A DNA stretch of 64,000 nucleotides, taken from contig JAPPMP010000035.1 of the NCBI GenBank assembly GCA_028819005.1, positions 9,501-73,500 of the forward strand, read 5' to 3'. The notes under the pieces are model-generated. The model was not told the DNA's origin. It worked only from the letters and a program-made list of their open reading frames with translations, and made no database searches. Below, in pieces: positions 53,781-60,657 of this stretch (position 1 is the first letter of the stretch; each line of letters opens with the position of its first letter). The position numbers were made by a program, and so were the translations under genes. This DNA is from Acidimicrobiaceae bacterium (GTDB lineage: Bacteria; Actinomycetota; Acidimicrobiia; Acidimicrobiales; Aldehydirespiratoraceae).

Positions 53781-53980
53781 CCGAGTCGAGTACGCCTTCG
53801 GTACACGCGGTGTCTAACGTACGCTACTCCGACCGCTATCAGAGCAATGATACCTACCTCACTGCTACTGATAGCAGCAGCAAAAATTGTCACCGTGATG
53901 AGAAGAAAAAAGAATACTGTAAATCCAATCAATACTGATATCAGAATCTGCAGCATATATTTTGAGCGCTCAGAGAACAT
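53777..53980 (-). CDS. Small two-helix membrane protein
   Basis: A 67-residue protein with a strong ribosome binding site (GGAGG six bases before the ATG). Two hydrophobic helices (QILISVLIGFTVFFFLLITV and SSEVGIIALIAVGVAYV) and a very basic end (RHRVYRRRTRLG). First gene of the subtilisin operon, ATGA overlap with the protease. Possibly a membrane partner; no family recognised. Codon use is A/T-rich compared with the housekeeping part. Confidence 0.6.
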   Translation of the reverse strand: MFSERSKYMLQILISVLIGFTVFFFLLITVTIFAAAISSSEVGIIALIAVGVAYVRHRVYRRRTRLG

Positions 53981-54042
53981 TGACTTCCTCCAATTACGTT
54001 ATGTATATGAATAAGTTTTCTTCTTGCTCGCATCCCCGTTGC

Positions 54043-54768
54043 TCAGTCAGAAGTGGACCAACTCCAAGTTCCGTTTGAATGGGACCATAGAACATTTCTT
54101 GGATATACATTACCACAAGCCCAGGTAATGCACCATTGGAAGTGGCCCTGCTTTTCATGCTTGTACCCACTTTTTGGATATCCAGAATACCAACTATAAT
54201 ATTCTGTGTTATCGACAATCAACCCTTTCCAAGTGTACAGCGGGTCTATATCTTCAATATACCATCCGGTAGATACACCATTGATTGTCTTTGCAGCACG
54301 ATTCCAACACCATCTCGTCCATGTGTTGAACCAGAAAACAGTCTCTCCAAGAATATCTGATTCCTTCTCATTACGCACAGTAACCTTTACGCATCCAGTC
54401 GACGATGACGATCCGCCATGTCCACCACCAAGAGCGGTCAATTCACCGCCTGATCGTGAATTCAGCAATTCTATCTCAGCGAGTACCTCGCCATCCGCAG
54501 ACACAGTACCTTGAGACTGAAAGCCTTCGGGAACAGGTATTTCTTCGTTGTCTAGCAAGTACGCTTTAGTAGAGACATGTTCTCCGGTGATCGTGAACAT
54601 TTCCACGACGATGTGGTCTTCATCTACAAACCGACCGTCCTCCGGGTCGACCAACTCGATAGTCGGCTCAACACTTGCCGAAACCGGATTTGCCACAACC
54701 ACAATTCCCGCGACAAGTGAGACTGCCAACACAGCTACGACGCTTGCAGCATATTTTCCAAACATCAT
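54043..54768 (-). CDS. Secreted A/T-rich hypothetical protein
   Basis: A 241-residue exported protein: signal peptide (VVAVLAVSLVAGIVVVANPV, cut near SASVEP), a beta-rich N-terminal half, a Gly/Ser linker (LGGGHGGSSSS), and a Trp/Tyr/Cys-rich C-terminal domain (WFNTWTRWCWNRAAKTINGV, YYSWYSGYPKSGYK, FQWCITWACGNVYP). The four cysteines probably form disulfides. Base composition is clearly lower in G+C than that of the neighbours, which suggests recent transfer. It lies 62 bp before the subtilisin operon on the same strand and could be a substrate. Function unknown. Confidence 0.65.
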   Translation of the reverse strand: MMFGKYAASVVAVLAVSLVAGIVVVANPVSASVEPTIELVDPEDGRFVDEDHIVVEMFTITGEHVSTKAYLLDNEEIPVPEGFQSQGTVSADGEVLAEIELLNSRSGGELTALGGGHGGSSSSTGCVKVTVRNEKESDILGETVFWFNTWTRWCWNRAAKTINGVSTGWYIEDIDPLYTWKGLIVDNTEYYSWYSGYPKSGYKHEKQGHFQWCITWACGNVYPRNVLWSHSNGTWSWSTSD

Positions 54769-55081
54769 TTTCTCTATTCGCTAAGCGCTCTTCACGACCG
54801 AAGAGCGGTCTGTAGTTCGTGTTTTGCCTACTGGGGTTCTCGTGAGTCGGGAATTTCCTGACGCAGCAATTGCCTGTTACTCCCCTACGTGTCCGGATCG
54901 GCGGATTGGTCGCGGGAAATCTTCCTTTTTCAACTATCGCCCTACGAGCACCAATGCCGCCCGCTGTTGAATTTCAACAATTCCTAAAATTGTCGCGACG
55001 AACAGCCTGAGCCGGACACATACAGGTGGTCGGGTAGCTGTGTCAGCGGCCGAGGGACGACCACGAGACTAGGAGCAAGGC
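54769..55081. promoter_or_regulatory. Divergent intergenic region with palindromes
   Basis: The 313 bp hold no gene. An 8-bp hairpin CGCTCTTC/GAAGAGCG with a 6-base loop is at 54786-54807, just upstream of the minus-strand secreted-protein gene. A 13-bp palindrome GTTGAATTTCAAC is at 54966-54978 and overlaps a second inverted repeat ACAATT/AATTGT at 54977-54993. These may be operators or part of the promoters for the two divergent exported-protein genes. Confidence 0.45.
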
Positions 55082-55687
55082 ATGAGTCCGAACACACCCA
55101 AGAACATCAGGAAAATAGGTTGGTGCGCTGTTACCGTGCTCGCATTCGCCTTGGTAGCCAGCGCCACCACGGCAGCGTCTGCGGGGAGCGATCCAGGTTC
55201 GACGGGGACCGGCGGCAACACCGCGGTGTTCGGCAGCGAAGCGATCGACATCTCCGAGGACTGGGGGGACGCAACGGCATGCCTTGTGTGGCCCGATCAA
55301 CTCGATGTGCCGGAGTGTTTCGCCACCGAAGCAGAACTCGCGCAACGGGTGGCCAGCATCGAAGCCGAACAGGCGGCGGGGTTCCAGCACGGCGCATCGG
55401 CAGCGAGCGGTGCGAACTGTTCTGGGTACCTCAAACTTTATGACGGAACGTCGTACACTGGATCGGCCCTCTGGTTGAGAGGACGCCTCCAGTGGTTCAA
55501 TCTTGCATCGTTCAACTTCGACCAGAAAACCTCTTCGTTCAAGATTGGTCCCTGCTCGGCTTATTTCGCGGATCTCGCCTCTGGGGGCGGGTCGTGGTAC
55601 CCCACGAGCGACACCGAGGCTTACGATGTCGCCTCAACGATGCTCAGCGGCTGGGACAACGACGTGAGTTCGGTCTACATCACCTAA
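55082..55687 (+). CDS. Secreted beta/gamma-crystallin-like protein
   Basis: A 201-residue exported protein: signal peptide (VTVLAFALVASATTAASA), a polar linker with one Cys pair, and a C-terminal domain from about residue 112 (CSGYLKLYDGTSYTGSALWL, LASFNFDQKTSSFKIGPCSA, MLSGWDNDVSSVYI) that fits a beta/gamma-crystallin or I36-inhibitor Greek-key fold with YxGxxxxL and D-x-x-S-S patterns that often bind calcium. ATG preceded by AGGAG. Just upstream of an ECF sigma gene, so it may be its target. Confidence 0.75.
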   Translation: MSPNTPKNIRKIGWCAVTVLAFALVASATTAASAGSDPGSTGTGGNTAVFGSEAIDISEDWGDATACLVWPDQLDVPECFATEAELAQRVASIEAEQAAGFQHGASAASGANCSGYLKLYDGTSYTGSALWLRGRLQWFNLASFNFDQKTSSFKIGPCSAYFADLASGGGSWYPTSDTEAYDVASTMLSGWDNDVSSVYIT

Positions 55688-55747
55688 AACTCAAAGAGCG
55701 TGCCCACGGCGATGTCCGCGACCAGGACGCTCGAACTCGGTACGCGG

Positions 55748-56335
55748 ATGACTAGTGCTTCGTCAGACCGCGCGACTATTCGATCGTTCGACCGCTTGTA
55801 CGACGAAACGTTCCAAGACGTCCTCTCCTATTGCCGTCGCCGGGCACAGAGCCCCGAAGACGCCGATGAAGCTGCTGCTGAGGTCTACCTGATTGCATGG
55901 CGCAAGTTCGCAGAAGTTGAAGAAACGGCCAAACCCGTCGCATGGCTTCTCGCCACAGCGCGACGAGTTCTGCTTAACCAGCAGCGAAGCATCGCTCGCC
56001 GCGGCAGATTGGTCAACCGCATTCGGCAACACCCACAAGCTCTGACGGCCGAAATTTCGAAGGGCCTTGAAGACTCGGCAGATTTGGCCGCCGTATTGGC
56101 GTCACTCAATCGTCTCGAACCGCTCGACCAAGAGATCGTGGCGCTGGCCGCGTTCGAGAGACTCAGCTACGAGGAGATTGGCATGGTCGTGAACAAACGC
56201 ATTACGACCGTGAAGAGCAGGCTCTACCGTGCCAGAAAACAACTCAGACTCGACTTGGACAATCCCGGCCACACGGCAAGCAACAACAAAAATCCGACTC
56301 CGCCTCGAGGCTCTGAACAGCGGAGAACGCCATGA
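55748..56335 (+). CDS. ECF-type RNA polymerase sigma factor
   Basis: A 195-residue sigma-70 family protein: region 2 (SFDRLYDETFQDVLSYCRRR, then YLIAWRKFAEVEETAKPVAW) and region 4 (LEPLDQEIVALAAFERLSYE, MVVNKRITTVKSRLYRARKQ). Starts at 55700 (GTG), 55712 or 55748 are possible; the conserved part begins soon after 55748. The stop overlaps the next gene's ATG by four bases, so a coupled anti-sigma is likely. Confidence 0.88.
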   Translation: MTSASSDRATIRSFDRLYDETFQDVLSYCRRRAQSPEDADEAAAEVYLIAWRKFAEVEETAKPVAWLLATARRVLLNQQRSIARRGRLVNRIRQHPQALTAEISKGLEDSADLAAVLASLNRLEPLDQEIVALAAFERLSYEEIGMVVNKRITTVKSRLYRARKQLRLDLDNPGHTASNNKNPTPPRGSEQRRTP

Positions 56336-57063
56336 ACATCCATGAGAACGACCCCCTCGAACTGATCCGACAGGCCGATCCGGCACCACGTGACAGCATG
56401 CCAACTGCGATGTCTCCGTTGGGCCGCTCGATCCGTGCTCGGGTCGCAGAGGAGATGCTCGCCGAGCGACAACCCGATCACCGACGTCTAGTCGTGCGTG
56501 TGGTCATAGCTCTGGTGGTCGCCGCTCTCGCCACGGCGGCGACATGGATCATCACCCGAGACGCCTCTGACCCCAGCGGAGTGGTCTGCTACGAGGAAGC
56601 GTCGCTGCAATCAACAGGCATCGTCGTCGCAGCAGCTCCCTTGGACGCATCGCTTTGCGCCTCGCTGTGGGCCGAGGGAGCACTGCAGAATCCCGCAGTC
56701 GAGCGGGGAGCGGCACCACAGCTCGTCGCTTGCGTGAATGCCCACGGAGTCCTCGTCGTCTTCCCCGCCTCAGACAACAGCGACGTGTGCCGTGACCTCA
56801 ACCTCGCACGCCACCAATCCTCAACCTCTGAACAACTGCTCGTGGACATGAACAGCAGGCTCAACCGTCTGTTCGCCGATGCCCCATGCCTGGAACTCGA
56901 CGACGCGAAACTCAAGGCAACCGAGATTGTCCGCGCCACTGGTCTTGAGGACTGGACCGTCGCCGTCCCAACCTCAGCCACCGAGGAACGGCCATGCGCC
57001 AGCTATGGAATCGATGCCGGATCCGAGACCGTCGTACTGGTCCCCGTTCCCGACCGGCGTTGA
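56332..57063 (+). CDS. Probable membrane anti-sigma-like protein
   Basis: A 243-residue single-pass protein: about 55 cytoplasmic residues (no zinc-type HxxxCxxC motif), a membrane helix (LVVRVVIALVVAALATAATW) and an outside domain with six cysteines (VVCYEE, SLCASL, VACVNA, DVCRDL, APCLEL, RPCASY). Its place, overlapping an ECF sigma gene, suggests regulation of that sigma factor; a site-2 protease for such proteins is encoded at 21882-23429. Cysteines could sense redox. Family not recognised. Confidence 0.65.
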   Translation: MNIHENDPLELIRQADPAPRDSMPTAMSPLGRSIRARVAEEMLAERQPDHRRLVVRVVIALVVAALATAATWIITRDASDPSGVVCYEEASLQSTGIVVAAAPLDASLCASLWAEGALQNPAVERGAAPQLVACVNAHGVLVVFPASDNSDVCRDLNLARHQSSTSEQLLVDMNSRLNRLFADAPCLELDDAKLKATEIVRATGLEDWTVAVPTSATEERPCASYGIDAGSETVVLVPVPDRR

Positions 57064-57174
57064 GCATCGTCGGCGACACGATATCCCAATCCGCGGGTTG
57101 CAAATCCAATTATCTGCTGGTTGACACCTCTATATTGTGCGGTTTCGAATCGCTTGTGGGGTACCCGAATCAGG

Positions 57175-57759
57175 TTAGGGATCGCCGGCGAGGAAGAGTT
57201 CGGCTGCGTCCTCCAACTCGCGCACGCTCTGCTCGAAGGGGTTCCAGCCGTTCTTCCAGCCGATCAGTTCTGAGAACCAGATGTGCTCTAGGGAACGAAT
57301 GATCTTGTCGCGGCGGTCACGCGGATAGTCGGGCGGAAACGCCGTTCCTAGCATCGCGCTGAACATCTCGTGCATCTCCTGCTGACAGGCCGCTACCTGC
57401 TCCCCCTCGGCCACCAACCCGCCGATGAGAGCGGCGCTGACCTTCTGATTGCTTTGCATGGCCCGCGTTGTTCGCCGCAACAGGTCAAGCACCCGTTCGA
57501 GCGTCGTGTCGCCTCGTGCAGGATCGCGCGCGACGTTGGCTTCAAGCCCGCGGAGCCATTCGGCGAGGGTTTCAGCCAGCAGGTGGTCTTTGGATGTGAA
57601 GTAGTGGTAGACGGTGCCCAATGCGACGTCGGCTCGTTCAGCCACCTCGCGCATCTGCACTCCCTCATAGCCTCCTTCGCCGGCGAGTTCCAGCGCCGTA
57701 AGCAACACTCGCTGGCGGCGCTGTGCCTGTCTTTGGGTAAGGGTTCGCTCTGAACGCAC
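57175..57759 (-). CDS. TetR-family transcriptional regulator
   Basis: A 194-residue regulator: helix-turn-helix at about residues 30-55 (VQMREVAERADVALGTVYHY, then FTSKDHLLAE) and a helical ligand domain. The pattern resembles KstR-like TetR proteins that control lipid or steroid catabolism. It is divergent from an LLM oxidoreductase gene, 96 bp apart, a likely target. No clear palindrome was found in that gap. Confidence 0.88.
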   Translation of the reverse strand: MRSERTLTQRQAQRRQRVLLTALELAGEGGYEGVQMREVAERADVALGTVYHYFTSKDHLLAETLAEWLRGLEANVARDPARGDTTLERVLDLLRRTTRAMQSNQKVSAALIGGLVAEGEQVAACQQEMHEMFSAMLGTAFPPDYPRDRRDKIIRSLEHIWFSELIGWKNGWNPFEQSVRELEDAAELFLAGDP

Positions 57760-57855
57760 GCCGAGATGCTAGCGAAGCACCCTTGCGCACCAGAATTCGA
57801 CGACGCGGAGAGTGCCGACTTACAGAGAATGCGCCTTCTGGAATAGCGTCAACAC

Positions 57856-58932
57856 ATGCTGATCGACGTTTCTGTGACCGGCGACCTGTCGGGAGCGGCC
57901 GAAGGCGCCAGCGAGCTTGCGGCAACCGGGATAGACGGTCTGTTCACCTTCGAGGGAAACAGCGATGTCTTCTTTCCGCTGATCCACGCAACCGAACTCG
58001 ACGTGGACCTCTATACCAACGTGGCGATTGCATTCCCGCGTTCACCAATGCACCTCGCCTATTCGGCATGGGATCTGCAGCGGGCCTGCGGCGGTCGATT
58101 CGCGCTCGGACTGGGTACTCAGATCAAGCCACACATCGAACGGCGCTTCTCGTCGCAATGGAGCCGTCCTGTTGACCGCATGGTCGAGTTGATCACCGTA
58201 TTGCGGGCGATCTACGCCAACTGGGGTGACGGGACTCCGCTCGACCACCACGGCGAGTTCTACAGGGTGGACCTGATGACCCCGATCTTCGTGCCGGCAC
58301 CGCTCGGGCATCCGACTCCGGAGATCTGGGTCGGAGCGCTCGGACCCCGCATGACGCAGGCGATGGCCGCGCATGCCGACGGTATCATCATCCATCCGTT
58401 CAACACTGGTGCGTTCTTGGCCGACAAGACGATGCCGATGATCGAGACGGGCCTTGCCGAGAGTGGCCGGGAGCGGTCATCGCTGGTGCTCAACGTCGGT
58501 TGTATAGCGGCGCCGTGCCTCACCGACGAGCAGTACGATCGGGCAACCACGGCAATCCGATTCAACCTCGCCTTCTATGGTTCTACGCCCGCCTACCGAG
58601 TGGTGCTCGACCACCACGGACTCGGCGATCTGCAACCGCGGCTGCGTGACGCGACCAAGACCGGCGACTGGGCGACGCTGGGCGAGCTCGTCGACGATGA
58701 TGTCGTCGACCTGTTGGCTGTGCGAGGGACGCCTGCCGATTGCGCCGAGCGGCTGACCGAAGAATACGGGAACCACGCCGACCGCATGTCGCTGACCGTC
58801 TCCACACCGGCCTCCACATCAACCTCCTCATCGGCAGGCGAGGCCCTCGCCGCGATGGTTCAGGCCATGCGGGCCTTGCAAGAAGCTGAGCCCGGCACGC
58901 AGGCCGACCAGCCCCCTGCTCAGTCCTCGTAG
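57856..58932 (+). CDS. LLM-class F420-type oxidoreductase
   Basis: A 358-residue luciferase-like protein (GIDGLFTFEGNSDVFFPLIH, RACGGRFALGLGTQIKPHIE, PTPEIWVGALGPRMTQAMAA). The tail of about 45 residues is Ser/Thr/Ala rich and non-conserved. Its stop overlaps the end of the convergent Rieske gene by 13 bp. Substrate unknown; controlled perhaps by the adjacent TetR protein. Confidence 0.88.
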   Translation: MLIDVSVTGDLSGAAEGASELAATGIDGLFTFEGNSDVFFPLIHATELDVDLYTNVAIAFPRSPMHLAYSAWDLQRACGGRFALGLGTQIKPHIERRFSSQWSRPVDRMVELITVLRAIYANWGDGTPLDHHGEFYRVDLMTPIFVPAPLGHPTPEIWVGALGPRMTQAMAAHADGIIIHPFNTGAFLADKTMPMIETGLAESGRERSSLVLNVGCIAAPCLTDEQYDRATTAIRFNLAFYGSTPAYRVVLDHHGLGDLQPRLRDATKTGDWATLGELVDDDVVDLLAVRGTPADCAERLTEEYGNHADRMSLTVSTPASTSTSSSAGEALAAMVQAMRALQEAEPGTQADQPPAQSS

Positions 58933-60266
58933 GAGAGATCGAGACCGGAATCACATCCCGTCACCCGGTCGAGGTTGCGGTGCAGGTTGATTATCCGACA
59001 CTCCTCACCCGACAGTGTGAGATGGGTCAAACCCGGTGCGTGAAGCCCGCGCTGGGCGCGCCCCAAGTTGGTCACGTCTTGGTCCAGGACGAGACCCAAG
59101 CTGTAGGAACCCGGCTCCATCTCTGCTGTCAGGGGTTCTCGGCGCGCGGCATCGGGGTTGACCCGGTCGAAGGCGATGACGTCCATGTACCCGTCGTCGG
59201 GCGTCGCTCCGGGGCGGGCGCGCACCACTTGCAGCAGATCGCCGAACACCAGCACCGTGATGTTGGGAAACAGGTTGTACTGCTGCATGGTCATCATCTC
59301 GTCGGGTCCGAACCGGCTGAGATCCACGCCCTCGGCGTCACGGAAGTGATCCACGATCATGTCTGAGAGGACCTCGCGCAGCGTCGAGCCGGGCGGCACT
59401 TCGGGGCAGACGCCCGCATCGGTCGGCTCGCTCAGGCCGACACGGCCTCCCATCACCTCCACAAACCCCTCCCAGATCTCCTGGTCGGTGGCGCCGCCGC
59501 GCAGGCGGGGACTGGCCAGGCCGTAGGGCTGCACGAGCTTGCCGTGACGTTCCCAAATCGTCTGGGGACTGTTGACGTCGTCGACCATGCGCAACATCTC
59601 GGGGTGAATACCCTGCACATGGTAGGTCTCGCTGAAACCGTCGATGATCGTCTTCCAGTTGGAAGGCACCGGAATCGATATCAAGGCCTTGCAGCGGAAA
59701 TCGTCCAGGTCGGCCCAGGCGATGTCATCTGGGACAGGCGCCAGGAAATCGGCCAGCGATTCGGCGTCGGGATCAGGATTGACGAACACCATCGGACCCC
59801 AGGCATCGACCGCGATGGCGAACAGGGGGAAATCATCGTTGCGCAGCGCGCCGAAACCCTTTCGCGAGGGAACCTCGCAGAGCTCGCCCGCCAGATTCCA
59901 CGACCAGCGGTGGAACCCACAGCGCAGTTCGGCGAGTCCGGTTTGATTCTCGTTGCAGAGTTGCATCCCGCGGTGCCTGCACACGTTCTGGAAGGCGCGA
60001 AGCTCACCGTCATCGCCGCGCACTATCAGAATCGACAGGCGGCCGACATCGTACACGTGCACATCCCCCGGCTCGGAGACATGGTCCAATGTGCAGGCCA
60101 GTTGCCACGTGGTCGGCCAGAGTCTCTCCTCTTCGATTCGGGCCCAAGCCACCTCGGTGTAGCGTCCGGCGTCGACCTGCACGGGTTTGCTCACTCGACC
60201 GACCGAGACGATGGTCTCGCCAACGGGCGCATCGTTGGTGTGGACGTCGGGAGCGGTGATCGCCAT
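58920..60266 (-). CDS. Rieske aromatic-ring-hydroxylating oxygenase, alpha subunit
   Basis: A 448-residue non-haem oxygenase. The Rieske [2Fe-2S] ligands are C96/H98 (VCRHRGMQLC) and C116/H119 (LRCGFHRW). The mononuclear iron site is in GFSETYHVQGIHPEM (H216, H221) with a later Asp (not assigned). No beta subunit, ferredoxin or reductase gene is next to it, so it is probably an alpha-only enzyme that uses general partners. Substrate unknown; the operon holds an ArsC-like selenoprotein candidate and an acyl-CoA ligase upstream. Confidence 0.9.
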   Translation of the reverse strand: MAITAPDVHTNDAPVGETIVSVGRVSKPVQVDAGRYTEVAWARIEEERLWPTTWQLACTLDHVSEPGDVHVYDVGRLSILIVRGDDGELRAFQNVCRHRGMQLCNENQTGLAELRCGFHRWSWNLAGELCEVPSRKGFGALRNDDFPLFAIAVDAWGPMVFVNPDPDAESLADFLAPVPDDIAWADLDDFRCKALISIPVPSNWKTIIDGFSETYHVQGIHPEMLRMVDDVNSPQTIWERHGKLVQPYGLASPRLRGGATDQEIWEGFVEVMGGRVGLSEPTDAGVCPEVPPGSTLREVLSDMIVDHFRDAEGVDLSRFGPDEMMTMQQYNLFPNITVLVFGDLLQVVRARPGATPDDGYMDVIAFDRVNPDAARREPLTAEMEPGSYSLGLVLDQDVTNLGRAQRGLHAPGLTHLTLSGEECRIINLHRNLDRVTGCDSGLDLSYED

Positions 60267-60273
60267 CGCTGAC

Positions 60274-60657
60274 TCAGGCCGCGCTTGAACTGAGCATCTC
60301 GGCCACTCGAGTCTTGGCCATCACACCGTCGAAGGGGCGTCCGATTATGGCTTTGTCGGGTCCGACGAGGATCGGACGCTGAAGCAGTCGGTGGTACTTG
60401 TTGAGCACCTCCACCACGGCGTCCACGTTGCCGACGTAGTCGTCTTCGTTGAGGCCGAGTTTGGCGAACTGGGCGTCCTTGCGCACCAGGTTCTCGACTG
60501 GTTCCTCAAGCTTGGCGATCAGATCCCGCAGGGTCTGTTCGTCGGGGAAGTCCTTCATGTAGCGGACTTCGGTGAAGTCGACTCCCATCTCCGTGGCGAC
60601 CGCCACGGCGTTGCTCGACGAGTTTCAATGCTGGTTGTGGTAGATGGTCAGGGCCAT
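60274..60657 (-). CDS. ArsC/Spx-family selenoprotein candidate (in-frame UGA at active site)
   Basis: From the ATG at 60657 (AAGG seven bases upstream) the frame reads MALTIYHNQH, UGA at 60627-60625, then NSSSNAVAVATEMGVDFTEV. Arsenate-reductase-like proteins have MxxTIYHNPxCSxSR, with the catalytic cysteine exactly where the UGA lies, so residue 11 would be selenocysteine. The rest fits the family: RYMKDFPDEQTLRDLIAKL, the R60 in NLVRKD, and RPILVGPDKAIIGRP (R94, R107), 127 residues in all. Translation from GTG 60606 alone would lose the whole active loop. A perfect SECIS-like hairpin follows (own entry). Lies 7 bp before the Rieske gene. Function likely a selenol/thiol reductase; whether it acts on arsenate is unknown. 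Confidence 0.85.
60591..60608 (-). promoter_or_regulatory. Bacterial SECIS element of the ArsC-like gene
   Basis: On the minus strand, 16 bases after the UGA, CCGUGGC (60608-60602) and GCCACGG (60597-60591) form a perfect 7-bp stem around the loop GGUC (60601-60598). The loop lies 23 nt after the UGA and has the same GGUC sequence as the E. coli fdhF SECIS loop. Confidence 0.85.

Noticed and set aside
60274-60606. Stand-alone 110-residue gene starting at GTG 60606
   Set aside because: It would miss the first strand and the active loop of the ArsC fold, both of which are encoded in frame just upstream of the UGA.
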